A DNA stretch of 64,000 nucleotides from Streptomyces sp. NBC_01750 (GTDB taxonomy: Bacteria > Actinomycetota > Actinomycetes > Streptomycetales > Streptomycetaceae): assembly GCF_035918095.1 (NCBI RefSeq), contig NZ_CP109137.1, positions 6,202,001 to 6,266,000 of the forward strand. Reading direction: 5' to 3'. Both the position numbers and the translations under genes were made by a program. This document shows, piece after piece, positions 37,040-45,456 of the stretch (position 1 is the stretch's first letter; the number at the start of each line of letters is the position of its first letter). The notes below the pieces were generated by a model. The model saw nothing but the letters and a program-made list of their open reading frames with translations, had not been told where the DNA came from and did no database searches.

Positions 37040-38551
37040 ATGTCGGCCATCAACAAGAACGAGAGCTGTATCAGGCTCACCGCCGCCGAGATCGCCGCGA
37101 AGATCGCCGCAGGCGAGCTCACGGCCGTCGAGGTCACCGAGGCTCACCTGGCCAGGATCGAGGCCGTCGACGAGAAGGTGCACGCCTTCCTGCACATCGA
37201 CCGTGAGGGCGCGCTCGCGCAGGCCCGCGCCGTCGACGCCAAGCGGGCGGCCGGCGAGAAGCTCGGCCCGCTGGCCGGTGTGCCGCTCGCGCTGAAGGAC
37301 ATCTTCACCACCGAGGGCATCCCGACCACGGTCGGCTCCAAGATTCTCGAGGGCTGGATCCCGCCGTACGACGCGACGCTGACCAAGAGGCTCAAGGCAG
37401 CCGACGTTGTCATCCTCGGCAAGACCAACATGGACGAGTTCGCCATGGGGTCCTCGACCGAGAACAGCGCGTACGGCCCGACGGGCAACCCGTGGGACCT
37501 GACCCGTATCCCCGGCGGTTCGGGTGGCGGCTCCAGCGCCGCCCTCGCCTCCTACCAGGCCCCGCTCGCCATCGGCACGGACACCGGCGGCTCCATCCGC
37601 CAGCCCGCCGCCGTCACCGGCACCGTCGGCGTCAAGCCCACCTACGGCGCGGTCTCCCGCTACGGCATGGTCGCCTTCTCGTCCTCCCTCGACCAGGGCG
37701 GCCCCTGCGCCCGTACGGTCCTGGACGCGGCGCTCCTGCACGAGGTCATCGCCGGTCACGACGAGCTCGACTCGACGTCCATCGACGCCCCGGTCCCGCC
37801 GGTCGTCGAGGCCGCCCGCAACGGCTCCGTGGCCGGTATGCGCGTCGGTGTCGTCAGGCAGTTCTCCGGCGAGGGCTATCAGGCCGGCGTCGTCCAGCGC
37901 TTCAACGAGTCGGTCGAGCTGCTGAAGTCGCTCGGGGCCGAGATCGTCGAGCTGGACTGCCCGTCCTTCGACCTGGCCCTGTCGGCGTACTACCTGATCG
38001 CGCCGTCCGAGTGCTCCTCCAACCTCGCGCGCTTCGACGCCATGCGCTACGGCCTGCGGGTCGGTGACGACGGCACGAAGTCCGCCGAGGAAGTCACCGC
38101 GCTGACCCGTGAGGCCGGTTTCGGCGACGAGGTCAAGCGCCGCATCATGCTCGGCACATACGCGCTCAGCTCCGGCTACTACGACGCGTACTACGGCTCC
38201 GCCCAGAAGGTGCGGACACTGATCACCCGGGACTTCGAGAAGGCCTTCGAGCAGGTCGACGTGATCGTTTCGCCGACCACGCCCACCACCGCCTTCCCGA
38301 TCGGCGAGCGTGCGGACGACCCGATGGCCATGTACCTCGCCGACCTGTGCACCATCCCGACCAACCTCGCCGGAAACGCGGCAATGTCGCTGCCCTGCGG
38401 TCTCGCGCCGGAGGACGGCCTGCCGGTCGGTCTGCAGATCATCGCCCCCGCCATGAAGGACGACCGTCTTTACAAGGTCGGCGCCGCCGTCGAGGCCGCC
38501 TTCGTGGAAAAGTGGGGCCACCCGCTGCTCGAGGAGGCACCGTCGCTGTGA
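37040..38551 (+). CDS. gatA: Aspartyl/glutamyl-tRNA amidotransferase subunit A, 503 aa
   Basis: Amidase-signature glutaminase that supplies ammonia. The Ser-cisSer-Lys triad is K86 (ALKDI), S161 (PGGSGGG) and S185 ([11 protein letters not shown]), with spacing equal to known GatA. Length is normal. It overlaps the following small gene by GTGA. Confidence 0.96.
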   Translation: MSAINKNESCIRLTAAEIAAKIAAGELTAVEVTEAHLARIEAVDEKVHAFLHIDREGALAQARAVDAKRAAGEKLGPLAGVPLALKDIFTTEGIPTTVGSKILEGWIPPYDATLTKRLKAADVVILGKTNMDEFAMGSSTENSAYGPTGNPWDLTRIPGGSGGGSSAALASYQAPLAIGTDTGGSIRQPAAVTGTVGVKPTYGAVSRYGMVAFSSSLDQGGPCARTVLDAALLHEVIAGHDELDSTSIDAPVPPVVEAARNGSVAGMRVGVVRQFSGEGYQAGVVQRFNESVELLKSLGAEIVELDCPSFDLALSAYYLIAPSECSSNLARFDAMRYGLRVGDDGTKSAEEVTALTREAGFGDEVKRRIMLGTYALSSGYYDAYYGSAQKVRTLITRDFEKAFEQVDVIVSPTTPTTAFPIGERADDPMAMYLADLCTIPTNLAGNAAMSLPCGLAPEDGLPVGLQIIAPAMKDDRLYKVGAAVEAAFVEKWGHPLLEEAPSL

Positions 38552-38787
38552 GCACACTTGCCAAGGCCAAGGGCTTCAAGAAGTCCAAGACCGGTACGTA
38601 CCTGTCCATCGGCACCACCGCCTTCGGCGCGATCAGCGTCGTCAAGCAGGCCAAGAAGGCCCGCTTCGAGGGCGACACGCTGCGGCTGATCGACGCCGCC
38701 GTATCCGCCGCCGCCATCGTCACCGGCCTGGCCCTGCTCTACCGCGAGCTGAAGCGCCTGGGCGACGACGACGTCCTGCTGGGCTGA
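38548..38787 (+). CDS. Conserved small protein between gatA and gatB, 79 aa
   Basis: The GTG at 38548 overlaps the gatA stop (GTGA), so it is translationally coupled. It is basic at the N-terminus ([19 protein letters not shown]). A Ser/Gly/Ala-rich stretch and one hydrophobic helix ([19 protein letters not shown]) follow, so it is possibly membrane-associated. gatB starts 16 bp later. No family is recognised. Its fixed place inside the amidotransferase operon suggests a linked role or simply co-expression. Confidence 0.75.
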   Translation: MSTLAKAKGFKKSKTGTYLSIGTTAFGAISVVKQAKKARFEGDTLRLIDAAVSAAAIVTGLALLYRELKRLGDDDVLLG

Positions 38788-38803
38788 GAGGGAAAGTTTC
38801 ACC

Positions 38804-40312
38804 GTGACCGTCACTGAACTGGTGTCGTACGAGGACGCCCTCGCTGCCTACGACCCCGTCATGGGCCTCGAGGTCCATGTCGAACTCGGCACCAAGACCA
38901 AGATGTTCTGCGGCTGTTCGACCGAGCTGGGCGCCGAGCCCAACTCGCAGACCTGCCCGACCTGTCTGGGTATGCCCGGATCGCTCCCGGTCGTCAACGC
39001 GATCGGTGTCGAGTCGGCCATCAAGATCGGCCTCGCGCTCAACTGTGAGATCGCCGAGTGGTGCCGCTTCGCCCGGAAGAACTACTTCTATCCGGACATG
39101 CCGAAGAACTTCCAGACCTCCCAGTACGACGAGCCGATCGCCTACAACGGCTATCTGGACGTCCAGCTGGAGGACGGCGAGGTCTTCCGTGTGCAGATCG
39201 AGCGCGCCCACATGGAGGAGGACACCGGCAAGTCGACGCACGTCGGCGGCGCCACCGGCCGTATCCAGGGCGCGTCCCACTCCCTGCTGGACTACAACCG
39301 CGCCGGTATCCCGCTGATCGAGATCGTCACCAAGCCGATCGAGGGCGCGGGCGAGCGTGCGCCGGAGGTCGCCAAGGCGTACGTCACCGAGCTGCGCGAG
39401 CTCATCAAGGCGCTCGGCGTCTCCGAGGCCCGGATGGAGATGGGCCAGATGCGGTGCGACGTGAACCTGTCGCTGCGTCCGCACGGCCGGGAGAAGTTCG
39501 GCACGCGCTCCGAGACGAAGAACGTCAACTCGCTGCGCAGCGTCGAGCGTGCGGCCCGCTTCGAGATCCAGCGGCATGCCGCGGTCCTGAACAGCGGCGG
39601 CACGATCATCCAGGAGACCCGTCACTTCCACGAGGAGGACGGCTCCACCACGTCCGGCCGTGTGAAGGAAGAGGCCGAGGACTACCGGTACTTCCCGGAG
39701 CCCGACCTGGTACCTGTCGCCCCGTCCCGTGAGTGGGTCGAGGAGCTGCGGGGGACGCTGCCCGAGCTGCCGCGCGTACGCCGTAACCGGCTGCGTGAGG
39801 ACTGGGGCATCTCCGAGCACGATATGCAGTCGATCCTCAACGCCGGCGCGGTCGACCTGATCGTCGCCACGATCGACGCGGGCGCGGATGCGGCTGCTGC
39901 GCGCAAGTGGTGGATGGGCGAGCTGGCCCGCCGCGCCAACGAGGAAGGCGCTGACCTGGCGTCGCTGGCGATCACGCCGGAGCAGGTCGCCCGGGTCGCG
40001 CAGCTCGTCGTAGCCGGCGACCTGAACGACAAACTGGCCCGCCAGGTCATCGAGGGTGTGCTCGCCGGCGAGGGCGGCCCGGACGAGGTCGTCGACAAGC
40101 GCGGCCTCAAGGTCGTCTCGGACGAGGGCGCGCTCGGCGCGGCCGTCGACGAGGCGATCGCGGGCAACGCGGCGATCGCCGACAAGATCCGCGGCGGCAA
40201 GGTCGCGGCGGTCGGCGCGCTGGTGGGCGCGGTCATGAAGACCACCCGCGGCCAGGCGGACGCGGCGCGCGTCAAGGAGCTGATCCTGCAGAAGCTCGGC
40301 GTCGAGGGCTGA
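38804..40312 (+). CDS. gatB: Aspartyl/glutamyl-tRNA amidotransferase subunit B, 502 aa
   Basis: Kinase/amidotransferase subunit that activates the misacylated tRNA with ATP. N-terminal [21 protein letters not shown], the Zn-binding C..C pattern with CGCS and CPTCLGMPG, and [11 protein letters not shown] are typical. The C-terminal YqeY-like tail domain (about residues 350-500) binds the tRNA. It is the last gene of the gat operon, with a strong terminator 23 bp downstream. Confidence 0.96.
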   Translation: MTVTELVSYEDALAAYDPVMGLEVHVELGTKTKMFCGCSTELGAEPNSQTCPTCLGMPGSLPVVNAIGVESAIKIGLALNCEIAEWCRFARKNYFYPDMPKNFQTSQYDEPIAYNGYLDVQLEDGEVFRVQIERAHMEEDTGKSTHVGGATGRIQGASHSLLDYNRAGIPLIEIVTKPIEGAGERAPEVAKAYVTELRELIKALGVSEARMEMGQMRCDVNLSLRPHGREKFGTRSETKNVNSLRSVERAARFEIQRHAAVLNSGGTIIQETRHFHEEDGSTTSGRVKEEAEDYRYFPEPDLVPVAPSREWVEELRGTLPELPRVRRNRLREDWGISEHDMQSILNAGAVDLIVATIDAGADAAAARKWWMGELARRANEEGADLASLAITPEQVARVAQLVVAGDLNDKLARQVIEGVLAGEGGPDEVVDKRGLKVVSDEGALGAAVDEAIAGNAAIADKIRGGKVAAVGALVGAVMKTTRGQADAARVKELILQKLGVEG

Positions 40313-40334
40313 CGGCCGGCTTTCGCGGCCTGGA

Positions 40335-40370
40335 GGCGCGGCCCGCACCACGCGGTGCGGGCCGCGCCTT
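40335..40370 (+). terminator. Terminator after gatB
   Basis: GGCGCGGCCCGCACC and GGTGCGGGCCGCGCC form a perfect 15-bp stem with an ACGC loop, followed by TT, 23 bp past the gatB stop. Very stable. Confidence 0.85.
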
Positions 40371-40621
40371 GCGTTGAGGGGGTGTCCGAGTGCGGCGGGA
40401 GGCTCGCGCGTGCCCGCGCTTCTGCCCGTCCCGGCGCGAGGTCTGCCCTTGCGGCGACCTGCTCGTGCCCCCGTCCGGTGGGAGTGTGCCCTCGTCCGGG
40501 GGGCGAGTGACGCCGGTTCGGGCATGCGTTCCTGCCCGTACCCGTGTACCGGTGCGCTTGTCCACGTCCGGCGCGAGGCCCGCCCGTGCCGCAGAGCCTC
40601 CCGTGTCCCCGCCCGGCCCCG
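40371..40621. other. Low-complexity non-coding stretch after the gat operon
   Basis: About 250 bp made of degenerate, irregular repeats of CTCGTGCCC, CCGTCCGG and TCCGGCGCGAG-like words. The minus strand is open and reads as Arg/Thr/Gly/Pro-rich sequence with no family resemblance. I see no gene here. Confidence 0.4.
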
Positions 40622-41521
40622 TCAGTGACGTATGCCCAGGCCCGGCAGCCACAGTTCGCCGCGGTCCTTGCAGCTCACATCCCGGGCCCGCAGTTCTTCC
40701 GGCTCCTTCGTGCCGCGTGCCAGCAGTTCCGTGATCGCCAGGCGAGCCACCGCGGCCACATCTCCGCGCTCCGGTTCCGCGAAGTCCGCCTGCCACCAGC
40801 CGCGGTCGCGGGAGTGCCAGCCGCGCGAGCGCATCGACCGGTCGCGCTCCGGGCTGTCCTCGCCGTCCCGGTCGTCGACCGAGATATGCAGCCCGTCCTC
40901 CAGTGCGTACGAGATGAGCAGCTGGCGGCCGCGGTCCGCTGCGCTGGTCACGCTGAAGCTCGCCCAGTCTTCGCCGACCTGCACCGCGAGCTGCTCCACC
41001 CAGGCCGCGAGCAGCAGTCCCAGCGCGCTCTCGAAGTGTTCGAGGCTGGAGGCCATCCGGCCGCCCGGCCGCTCCATCGGGCGCTCGCCCGGACCGCTGC
41101 GGTCCAACTGCCAGATGAACGGCAGGAAGTCGAAGTCGTGCGGCTCGTCCTTCGACCAGGCGCCGCCCCACTCGAAGGTCCTGCGCTCCTCGTTCTCCAG
41201 GGAGTCGGTGTTGTGGACCGAAAGCTGCGCCCGCTGACGGTCCCCGGCCAGCAGCACCAGCCTTCTGCTGTCCCGCCAGCGGACGTTGGGACCCTCCGCC
41301 GACCCGCCGTAGAGCGTGGGCTCCCCGATCCGGGCCACGATCGCGGCGTACACCTCCCGGAAGGCCTCCCGCCGGTCCCGCAGCGTCGCGCCGGGGTCGT
41401 ACGCGAGCACCGGGACGGGGCGCTGGTCGAAGTGCGGATCGGGCGCGTCATGGAGCATCAGGGCGAGCTCTGCGGCACCGCCGGGTGACAGGGTCGGCTG
41501 GTTGGTCCCCGTGTATTCCAT
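40622..41521 (-). CDS. Conserved hypothetical protein, 299 aa
   Basis: I do not recognise the family. The start at 41521 (MEYTGTNQPTLS) is preferred to upstream in-frame codons. The sequence is acidic and soluble, without signal peptide or membrane helix. Recognisable segments are REVYAAIVARIGEPTLYGGSA, VLLAGDRQRAQLSVH, FDFLPFIWQL and WHSRDRGWWQADFAEPERGD. The layout (small beta strands then long helices) and DNA context give no clear function. It faces gatB tail-to-tail. Confidence 0.7.
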   Translation of the reverse strand: MEYTGTNQPTLSPGGAAELALMLHDAPDPHFDQRPVPVLAYDPGATLRDRREAFREVYAAIVARIGEPTLYGGSAEGPNVRWRDSRRLVLLAGDRQRAQLSVHNTDSLENEERRTFEWGGAWSKDEPHDFDFLPFIWQLDRSGPGERPMERPGGRMASSLEHFESALGLLLAAWVEQLAVQVGEDWASFSVTSAADRGRQLLISYALEDGLHISVDDRDGEDSPERDRSMRSRGWHSRDRGWWQADFAEPERGDVAAVARLAITELLARGTKEPEELRARDVSCKDRGELWLPGLGIRH

Positions 41522-41803
41522 GTCGCCATCGTGCCAGCCGTCGCCGACAACACTGATGTGGTCTTGGGGACATGAGGACCCGGGGATCGGGGTGGTGGCC
41601 GAAATCCGGCGGATCCGGGGCCAGAACGGTGCGCCCAAGGGGAGGATGCGCGCCGCCCTCACCATTGGCTGCCGCGACGCCGGACCGGTGGCTGCCGCGG
41701 ATCAGCATTGAACCGCCCGAGTACCTGGCCCATGCGAAGATCCCTGTGCAGCGCGCGAGCGAAGACGCACAGCTCGTGCCGTAACCGGGCCGGAGGATGA
41801 AGG

Positions 41804-42355
41804 ATGTTCGCGATATCGCTGGGTGACGACGGAGCGGAACTGCGTCCCCTGGAACCGTGGCGGGCCGAGGAGTTCTTCGCCCACATGGACCGCGGACGGG
41901 ACTTCATCGGCCAGTACGTCGGGCTTCCCACGCTCGTCACGGACGGCGCATCGGCGCGCGCCTTTCTTCAGTCGTACGCCGGGAAGCAGGCCGCGGACAC
42001 GGGCCGGCTGTACGGAATCTGGCTCGACGGGACGCTCGTCGGCGGCGTGATGTTCCGGATCTTCGACACCGAGTCGGGCAACTGCGAGGCCGGCTGCTGG
42101 CTGGAGCCGTCCGCCGCGGGGCGTGGTCTGATCACGCGGGCCGCCCGGGTGCTGATCGACTGGGCAGTCGAGGAGCGCGGGATGCACCGCGTGGAGTGGA
42201 TCGTGTCCTCCGCGAACACGGCGAGCATCAACGTCGCCGGACGGCTGGGGATGACGCGGGACGGAGTGCTGCGGGAGAGCTACCCGTACAAGGGTGTACG
42301 TCACGACATGGAGGTCTGGTCGGTGCTCGCTCCCGAGTGGCGGGCCGGTCGTTAA
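41804..42355 (+). CDS. GNAT N-acetyltransferase, RimJ/RimL-like, 183 aa
   Basis: GCN5-related fold of the RimL type: LRPLEPWRAEEFFAHMDRGR, GIWLDGTLVGGVMFR (beta 4), the acetyl-CoA pyrophosphate loop LEPSAAGRGLITRAARVLIDWA, then HRVEWIVSSANTASINVAGRLGMTRDG. This resembles ribosomal-protein Ala/Ser acetyltransferases, but the true substrate is unknown. The 280 bp upstream has no clear gene. Confidence 0.88.
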   Translation: MFAISLGDDGAELRPLEPWRAEEFFAHMDRGRDFIGQYVGLPTLVTDGASARAFLQSYAGKQAADTGRLYGIWLDGTLVGGVMFRIFDTESGNCEAGCWLEPSAAGRGLITRAARVLIDWAVEERGMHRVEWIVSSANTASINVAGRLGMTRDGVLRESYPYKGVRHDMEVWSVLAPEWRAGR

Positions 42356-42390
42356 GGGGACTCTCAGACAGGCCACCTAGCGTGCGGCGC

Positions 42391-42990
42391 ATGAACCCCA
42401 CCGAGACCGAAGAGACCGAAAAGACCACCGCCGCGACCGAGGCGCCCGAGGCGACGGAGAAGCCTGCCGCCGAGGCGACGGAGAAGCCTGCCGCCGAGGC
42501 GACGGAGAAGCCTGCCGCCGAGGCTGCCGAGCCGGCCGGGACCCCCGCCGCGGAGAAGAACGAGACGGACCACGAGACGGACGACGACGCCAAGGAGACG
42601 CCTCGCGACCCCTCCGGCATCGGAGCCGCCGCCGGTGCCGTCGTCGCGGCCGGTCTCGGCGTCGTGGCGCTCAGCGGCAGCTGGGTCGGGAAGATCGCCG
42701 CCGAGCGGCAGACGCTGATCGGACAGATCAAGACCGCCCAGGGCGGCACTCCTGCTCAGCAGATCTCCGCCCTCTACGGCGACGCCTGGCACACCACCGC
42801 TCTGGTCAACGGCGTCTTCGCGCTGTTCGCGTTGATCGTCGGCGGGGCCGTACTCGCCCGGCCGCAGAAGGCCGGCTGGGTACGCGCCTTCGCCGTGGCC
42901 GGAGCCGCACTCGGCGTCCTGGGGCTGATCGTCTCCGCCGGCATGTACTTCGACGTGTTCCTGAGCCTGCCCAGCGCCGGTTCTCGGTAG
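42391..42990 (+). CDS. Membrane protein with acidic repeat-rich N-terminus, 199 aa
   Basis: The first 75 residues are Glu/Thr/Ala-rich and contain three exact repeats of an eight-residue unit EATEKPAA. Three to four hydrophobic segments follow: IGAAAGAVVAAGLGVVALSG, TTALVNGVFALFALIVGGAVLA, WVRAFAVAGAALGVLGLIVSAGMY. The topology suggests a flexible acidic cytoplasmic tail and a small membrane domain. No family is recognised. The start is the ATG at 42391. Confidence 0.75.
   Translation: MNPTETEETEKTTAATEAPEATEKPAAEATEKPAAEATEKPAAEAAEPAGTPAAEKNETDHETDDDAKETPRDPSGIGAAAGAVVAAGLGVVALSGSWVGKIAAERQTLIGQIKTAQGGTPAQQISALYGDAWHTTALVNGVFALFALIVGGAVLARPQKAGWVRAFAVAGAALGVLGLIVSAGMYFDVFLSLPSAGSR
42448..42519 (+). 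repeat. Three identical 24-bp tandem repeats inside a membrane-protein gene
   Basis: Three in-frame copies of a 24-bp unit starting GAGGCGACGGAGAAG encode EATEKPAA each. Nucleotide identity is complete, so the expansion is recent. Copy number is likely to vary between strains. Confidence 0.92.
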
Positions 42991-43047
42991 CCTCCGAGGT
43001 CCTGAAACTCATTGGTGCCCACGTCCGCCCACTGCTGCAATGTGCGG

Positions 43048-43824
43048 ATGGATCACGACGCGGTGCTCACCCTGTTCGACCACCAGATGCGGCAGCGCAC
43101 CCGCGCCGATGATCCCGGCGCGCGCGTCGAACGGGTCGGCGACGTCGTGCGGCAGGTCGGCGCCGACGGAGACTGGAACGGCATCGTGTGGTCCGGACTC
43201 CACCCGGCCACGGCCCACGCGGCGATCGCCGAGCAGGTGCGGTACTTCGCCTCCCTGGGACGCGACTTCGAGTGGAAGCTGTACGCCTACGACCGGCCCG
43301 ACGACCTCGGCGCACGGCTGCGGGCAGCCGGCTTCACGCCCGAGCCCGAGGAGACGGTGATGGTCGCCGAGATCGGCGACCTGCCCACCGCCGTCGACCT
43401 CCCTGAGGGCGTCAGGCTGCAACCGGTCACCGATCCGGCCGGCGTGGATCTCATCGCAGATGTGCACGAGCAGGCGTTCGGCATGAGCAGCGCCCGCCTG
43501 CGCGAGCAGCTCCTCGCGCAACTGGCACAGTCCCCGGACAGAGTCAGCATGACCGTCGCGATCGCCGGTGACCTGCCCGTGTGCTCGGCGCGGATGGAAC
43601 TGCACCCGGGCACCGAGTTCGCCAGCCTCTGGGGCGGCGGCACCCTGGCCGCCTGGCGCGGCCGGGGCATCTACCGGGCCCTGATCGCCCACCGGGCCCG
43701 TATCGCCGCCGCGAGCGGCTACCGCTACCTACAGGTCGACGCCTCGAGCCAGAGCCGGCCGATCCTGCGGCGGCTGGGATTCGCCCCGCTGAGCACCACC
43801 ACTCCGTACGTGTACCAGCTCTAG
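43048..43824 (+). CDS. GNAT N-acetyltransferase, 258 aa
   Basis: The C-terminal GNAT domain (residues about 115-258) has VCSARMELHPGTEFASLWGGGT, the acetyl-CoA loop AAWRGRGIYRALIAHRARIAAASGYRYLQVDASSQSRPILRRLGF. The N-terminal 110 residues form a degenerate second GNAT-like half (WSGLHPATAHAAIAEQVRYF, DDLGARLRAAGFTPEPEETVMV). Substrate unknown. The ATG at 43048 is used; a GTG two codons upstream is possible. Confidence 0.85.
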   Translation: MDHDAVLTLFDHQMRQRTRADDPGARVERVGDVVRQVGADGDWNGIVWSGLHPATAHAAIAEQVRYFASLGRDFEWKLYAYDRPDDLGARLRAAGFTPEPEETVMVAEIGDLPTAVDLPEGVRLQPVTDPAGVDLIADVHEQAFGMSSARLREQLLAQLAQSPDRVSMTVAIAGDLPVCSARMELHPGTEFASLWGGGTLAAWRGRGIYRALIAHRARIAAASGYRYLQVDASSQSRPILRRLGFAPLSTTTPYVYQL

Positions 43825-43848
43825 GCCACAGGCCACAGGCCACAGGCC
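43823..43848 (+). repeat. Heptanucleotide AGGCCAC repeated 3.5 times
   Basis: A short tandem array directly after the acetyltransferase stop. It is followed by two copies of GCCGCCGGGGCG about 20 bp apart. It has no hairpin character of its own and probably arose by slippage. Confidence 0.75.
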
Positions 43849-44043
43849 GCCGGGGCGCCGGCCACGGGCCGCCGGGGCGCGGGGACCGTGGACCGTATGC
43901 GTACGCCGTCCGGTCTCGCCCAAGCACCCCGCCCCCCGGCCGAGGACCTCATCGAGGCGCTGTCGGCCGCAGCTCAAGCGCCATCTTCGCCGGTCGTGCA
44001 TGCCCCCGCCCCGGCACAACCGCCTTCAGCCGATCTCCGCAGC

Positions 44044-45072
44044 TCACCCGACAGGTTCGCGGGGAAGGCTCATCTCGGTCGCCAGCAGGAAGCCGAGGTG
44101 TGTGCGATTGCGGGCGCCCAGCTGTGCCATGAGTTTGGCGATGTGCTGGCGACACGTCCGTTCGCTGATGCCCAAGTGACGGGCGATGGCGGCGTCTTTG
44201 TCCTCACGCAGCAAGAGGCGGGCGATGGCACGCTGCATGTCCGAGACGATGAGCTTTTGCCGACGGGACTCGTACGCCGAGGCATAGGGGATCGCGGTGC
44301 GCCAGGCGGCCTCGAACGTGCTCACCATGAAGGCGACCACCTCCGGGTGGCGGACCAGCAGGGCGGCCGAGCCGTCGCCGGCCTGGATGAAGGCTGTGCG
44401 GTGGTCGAAGACGATGAGACGCGGGAAGAGGGTGTTGAGGGTGCGGATCTCGGCGCCCGCCTGGGTGAGGCGTTCCGCGTAGGACTCGGTCGCCGGGCTG
44501 AACCGGGCGCTGTGCTGGTAGATCGTGCGCATCCGCACACCCCGGGCCAGTAGCTCGGAGTCCCTGGCCAGTGCCTCGTTGAGAACCTCGACGGGGCGGG
44601 GGCCGCCGGGCTGGGCAGTCAGCAGGTCCGATTCGCAGTCCGTGGCCGCCTTGTCCAGCATCACGTTGACGTCCGCGGCGTCGAGCAACAGGAAGTCCGG
44701 GTCCCCGCCCTGTTCATCCGCGGCCGCCGCGTCGTACACCTCGCGCAGGGCGGCGAACTCGACGGTCGCCGCGTCGATATGGTCCTGCACCGCTTGCAGT
44801 TGGTGGCGAAGCGGGCCGAGCGTGCGGGCCTCCGCCACCTGGGGGGTGCACCAGTCGTAGGCGCCGGGCCGGCCTTCTGCCGGCTGCAGCAGATTGAGCG
44901 CCCGCAGCCGCTCGAAGACGGTGTCGGCGGCGGCGGGGGGCAACCCGAGGAGCCCGCCCAACTCGTGTGGTGTCGCACCATTCTGACGCAGCGCCGCTTC
45001 GTACATCCGCTGCATGCCAGGGGTGAGCGAACGAGGTTCGCTATCGCCATTTACCTGATGTTTGTCAGTCAT
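44044..45072 (-). CDS. LuxR-type cluster regulator with N-terminal TrmB-like helix-turn-helix, 342 aa
   Basis: The N-terminal region (MYEAALRQNGATPHELGGLLGLPPAAADTVFERLRALNLL) looks like a TrmB/winged helix. A middle domain (about residues 80-255) contains LARGVRMRTIYQH and LFPRLIVFDHRTAFI. The C-terminus is a LuxR/GerE DNA-binding helix set: AIARHLGISERTCRQHIAKLMAQLGARNRTHLGFLLA. The start at 45072 has GAGGG 8 nt upstream. No receiver domain is seen, so the middle domain may sense a ligand. It is transcribed away from the secreted-peptide gene and the biosynthetic operon and is probably their activator. Confidence 0.85.
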   Translation of the reverse strand: MTDKHQVNGDSEPRSLTPGMQRMYEAALRQNGATPHELGGLLGLPPAAADTVFERLRALNLLQPAEGRPGAYDWCTPQVAEARTLGPLRHQLQAVQDHIDAATVEFAALREVYDAAAADEQGGDPDFLLLDAADVNVMLDKAATDCESDLLTAQPGGPRPVEVLNEALARDSELLARGVRMRTIYQHSARFSPATESYAERLTQAGAEIRTLNTLFPRLIVFDHRTAFIQAGDGSAALLVRHPEVVAFMVSTFEAAWRTAIPYASAYESRRQKLIVSDMQRAIARLLLREDKDAAIARHLGISERTCRQHIAKLMAQLGARNRTHLGFLLATEMSLPREPVG

Positions 45073-45234
45073 TTGTCTTGCCCTCATATTCCGTCATTTC
45101 CTGTTCATGATCCATCACGGCTGTGGTGTCCGCTCCAGGTCGGCGCAATGATCGAAACCAGGCCGGGCGACGGGGAAGACGCACCAAGGACCGGCCTCGA
45201 CCATGCAGTGCAGACAAACGGGGCGGAAAACGAC

Positions 45235-45393
45235 ATGGACAAGATCACGCGCTGGATACTCCTGTGCACCGCCGCGGTCGCGGTGACCGCCGGCTCGCAG
45301 TCGGTTGCGGCGCACCGGTCCGGCGGAGCCGGGGTGGACAGCGGCCGGGGGGTCGGCATCAGCGCGGCGGCCCAGGACACCGGCTGGGGATGA
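45235..45393 (+). CDS. Small secreted peptide ending DTGWG, 52 aa (candidate signal or precursor)
   Basis: N-terminal signal peptide MDKITR, hydrophobic WILLCTAAVAVTAG, then SQSVAA before a likely cleavage. The remaining 26 residues are Gly/Ser/Ala-rich and end AAAQDTGWG. The only Cys is in the signal peptide, so it does not fit lanthipeptide or thiopeptide precursors. It lies between the divergent LuxR-type gene and the ATP-grasp operon, 63 bp before the latter. Position beside an orphan regulator with a putative sensing domain suggests an exported signalling peptide whose C-terminal end is read back; a precursor role for the ligases is the alternative. The ribosome site is weak (GGGGCGGA). 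Confidence 0.7.
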   Translation: MDKITRWILLCTAAVAVTAGSQSVAAHRSGGAGVDSGRGVGISAAAQDTGWG

Positions 45394-45456
45394 GTCGGCC
45401 GGGCACTCACCGTGCCCCGTGCCACCGATGACCTCTCCCGAACGAAAGTTGTAGCA

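Noticed and set aside
37031..38557. Long open frame opposite gatA (508 codons)
   Set aside because: A shadow of GC-rich codon bias; gatA is clearly coding and the antisense protein has no family features and a His/Arg/Val-biased composition. The same applies to long antisense frames over glyA, sdaA, ligA, gatB, cdgF and ilvB.
40371..40621. Arg/Pro-rich minus-strand gene near 40272-41171
   Set aside because: The frame is out of phase with the supported 40622-41521 gene, and the sequence is repetitive with no family match.
45235..45393. Lanthipeptide, thiopeptide or lasso-peptide precursor
   Set aside because: There is no LanB/LanM/LanC, cyclodehydratase or lasso B/C protein. The single Cys is in the signal peptide, and an N-terminal Sec signal does not fit such precursors.
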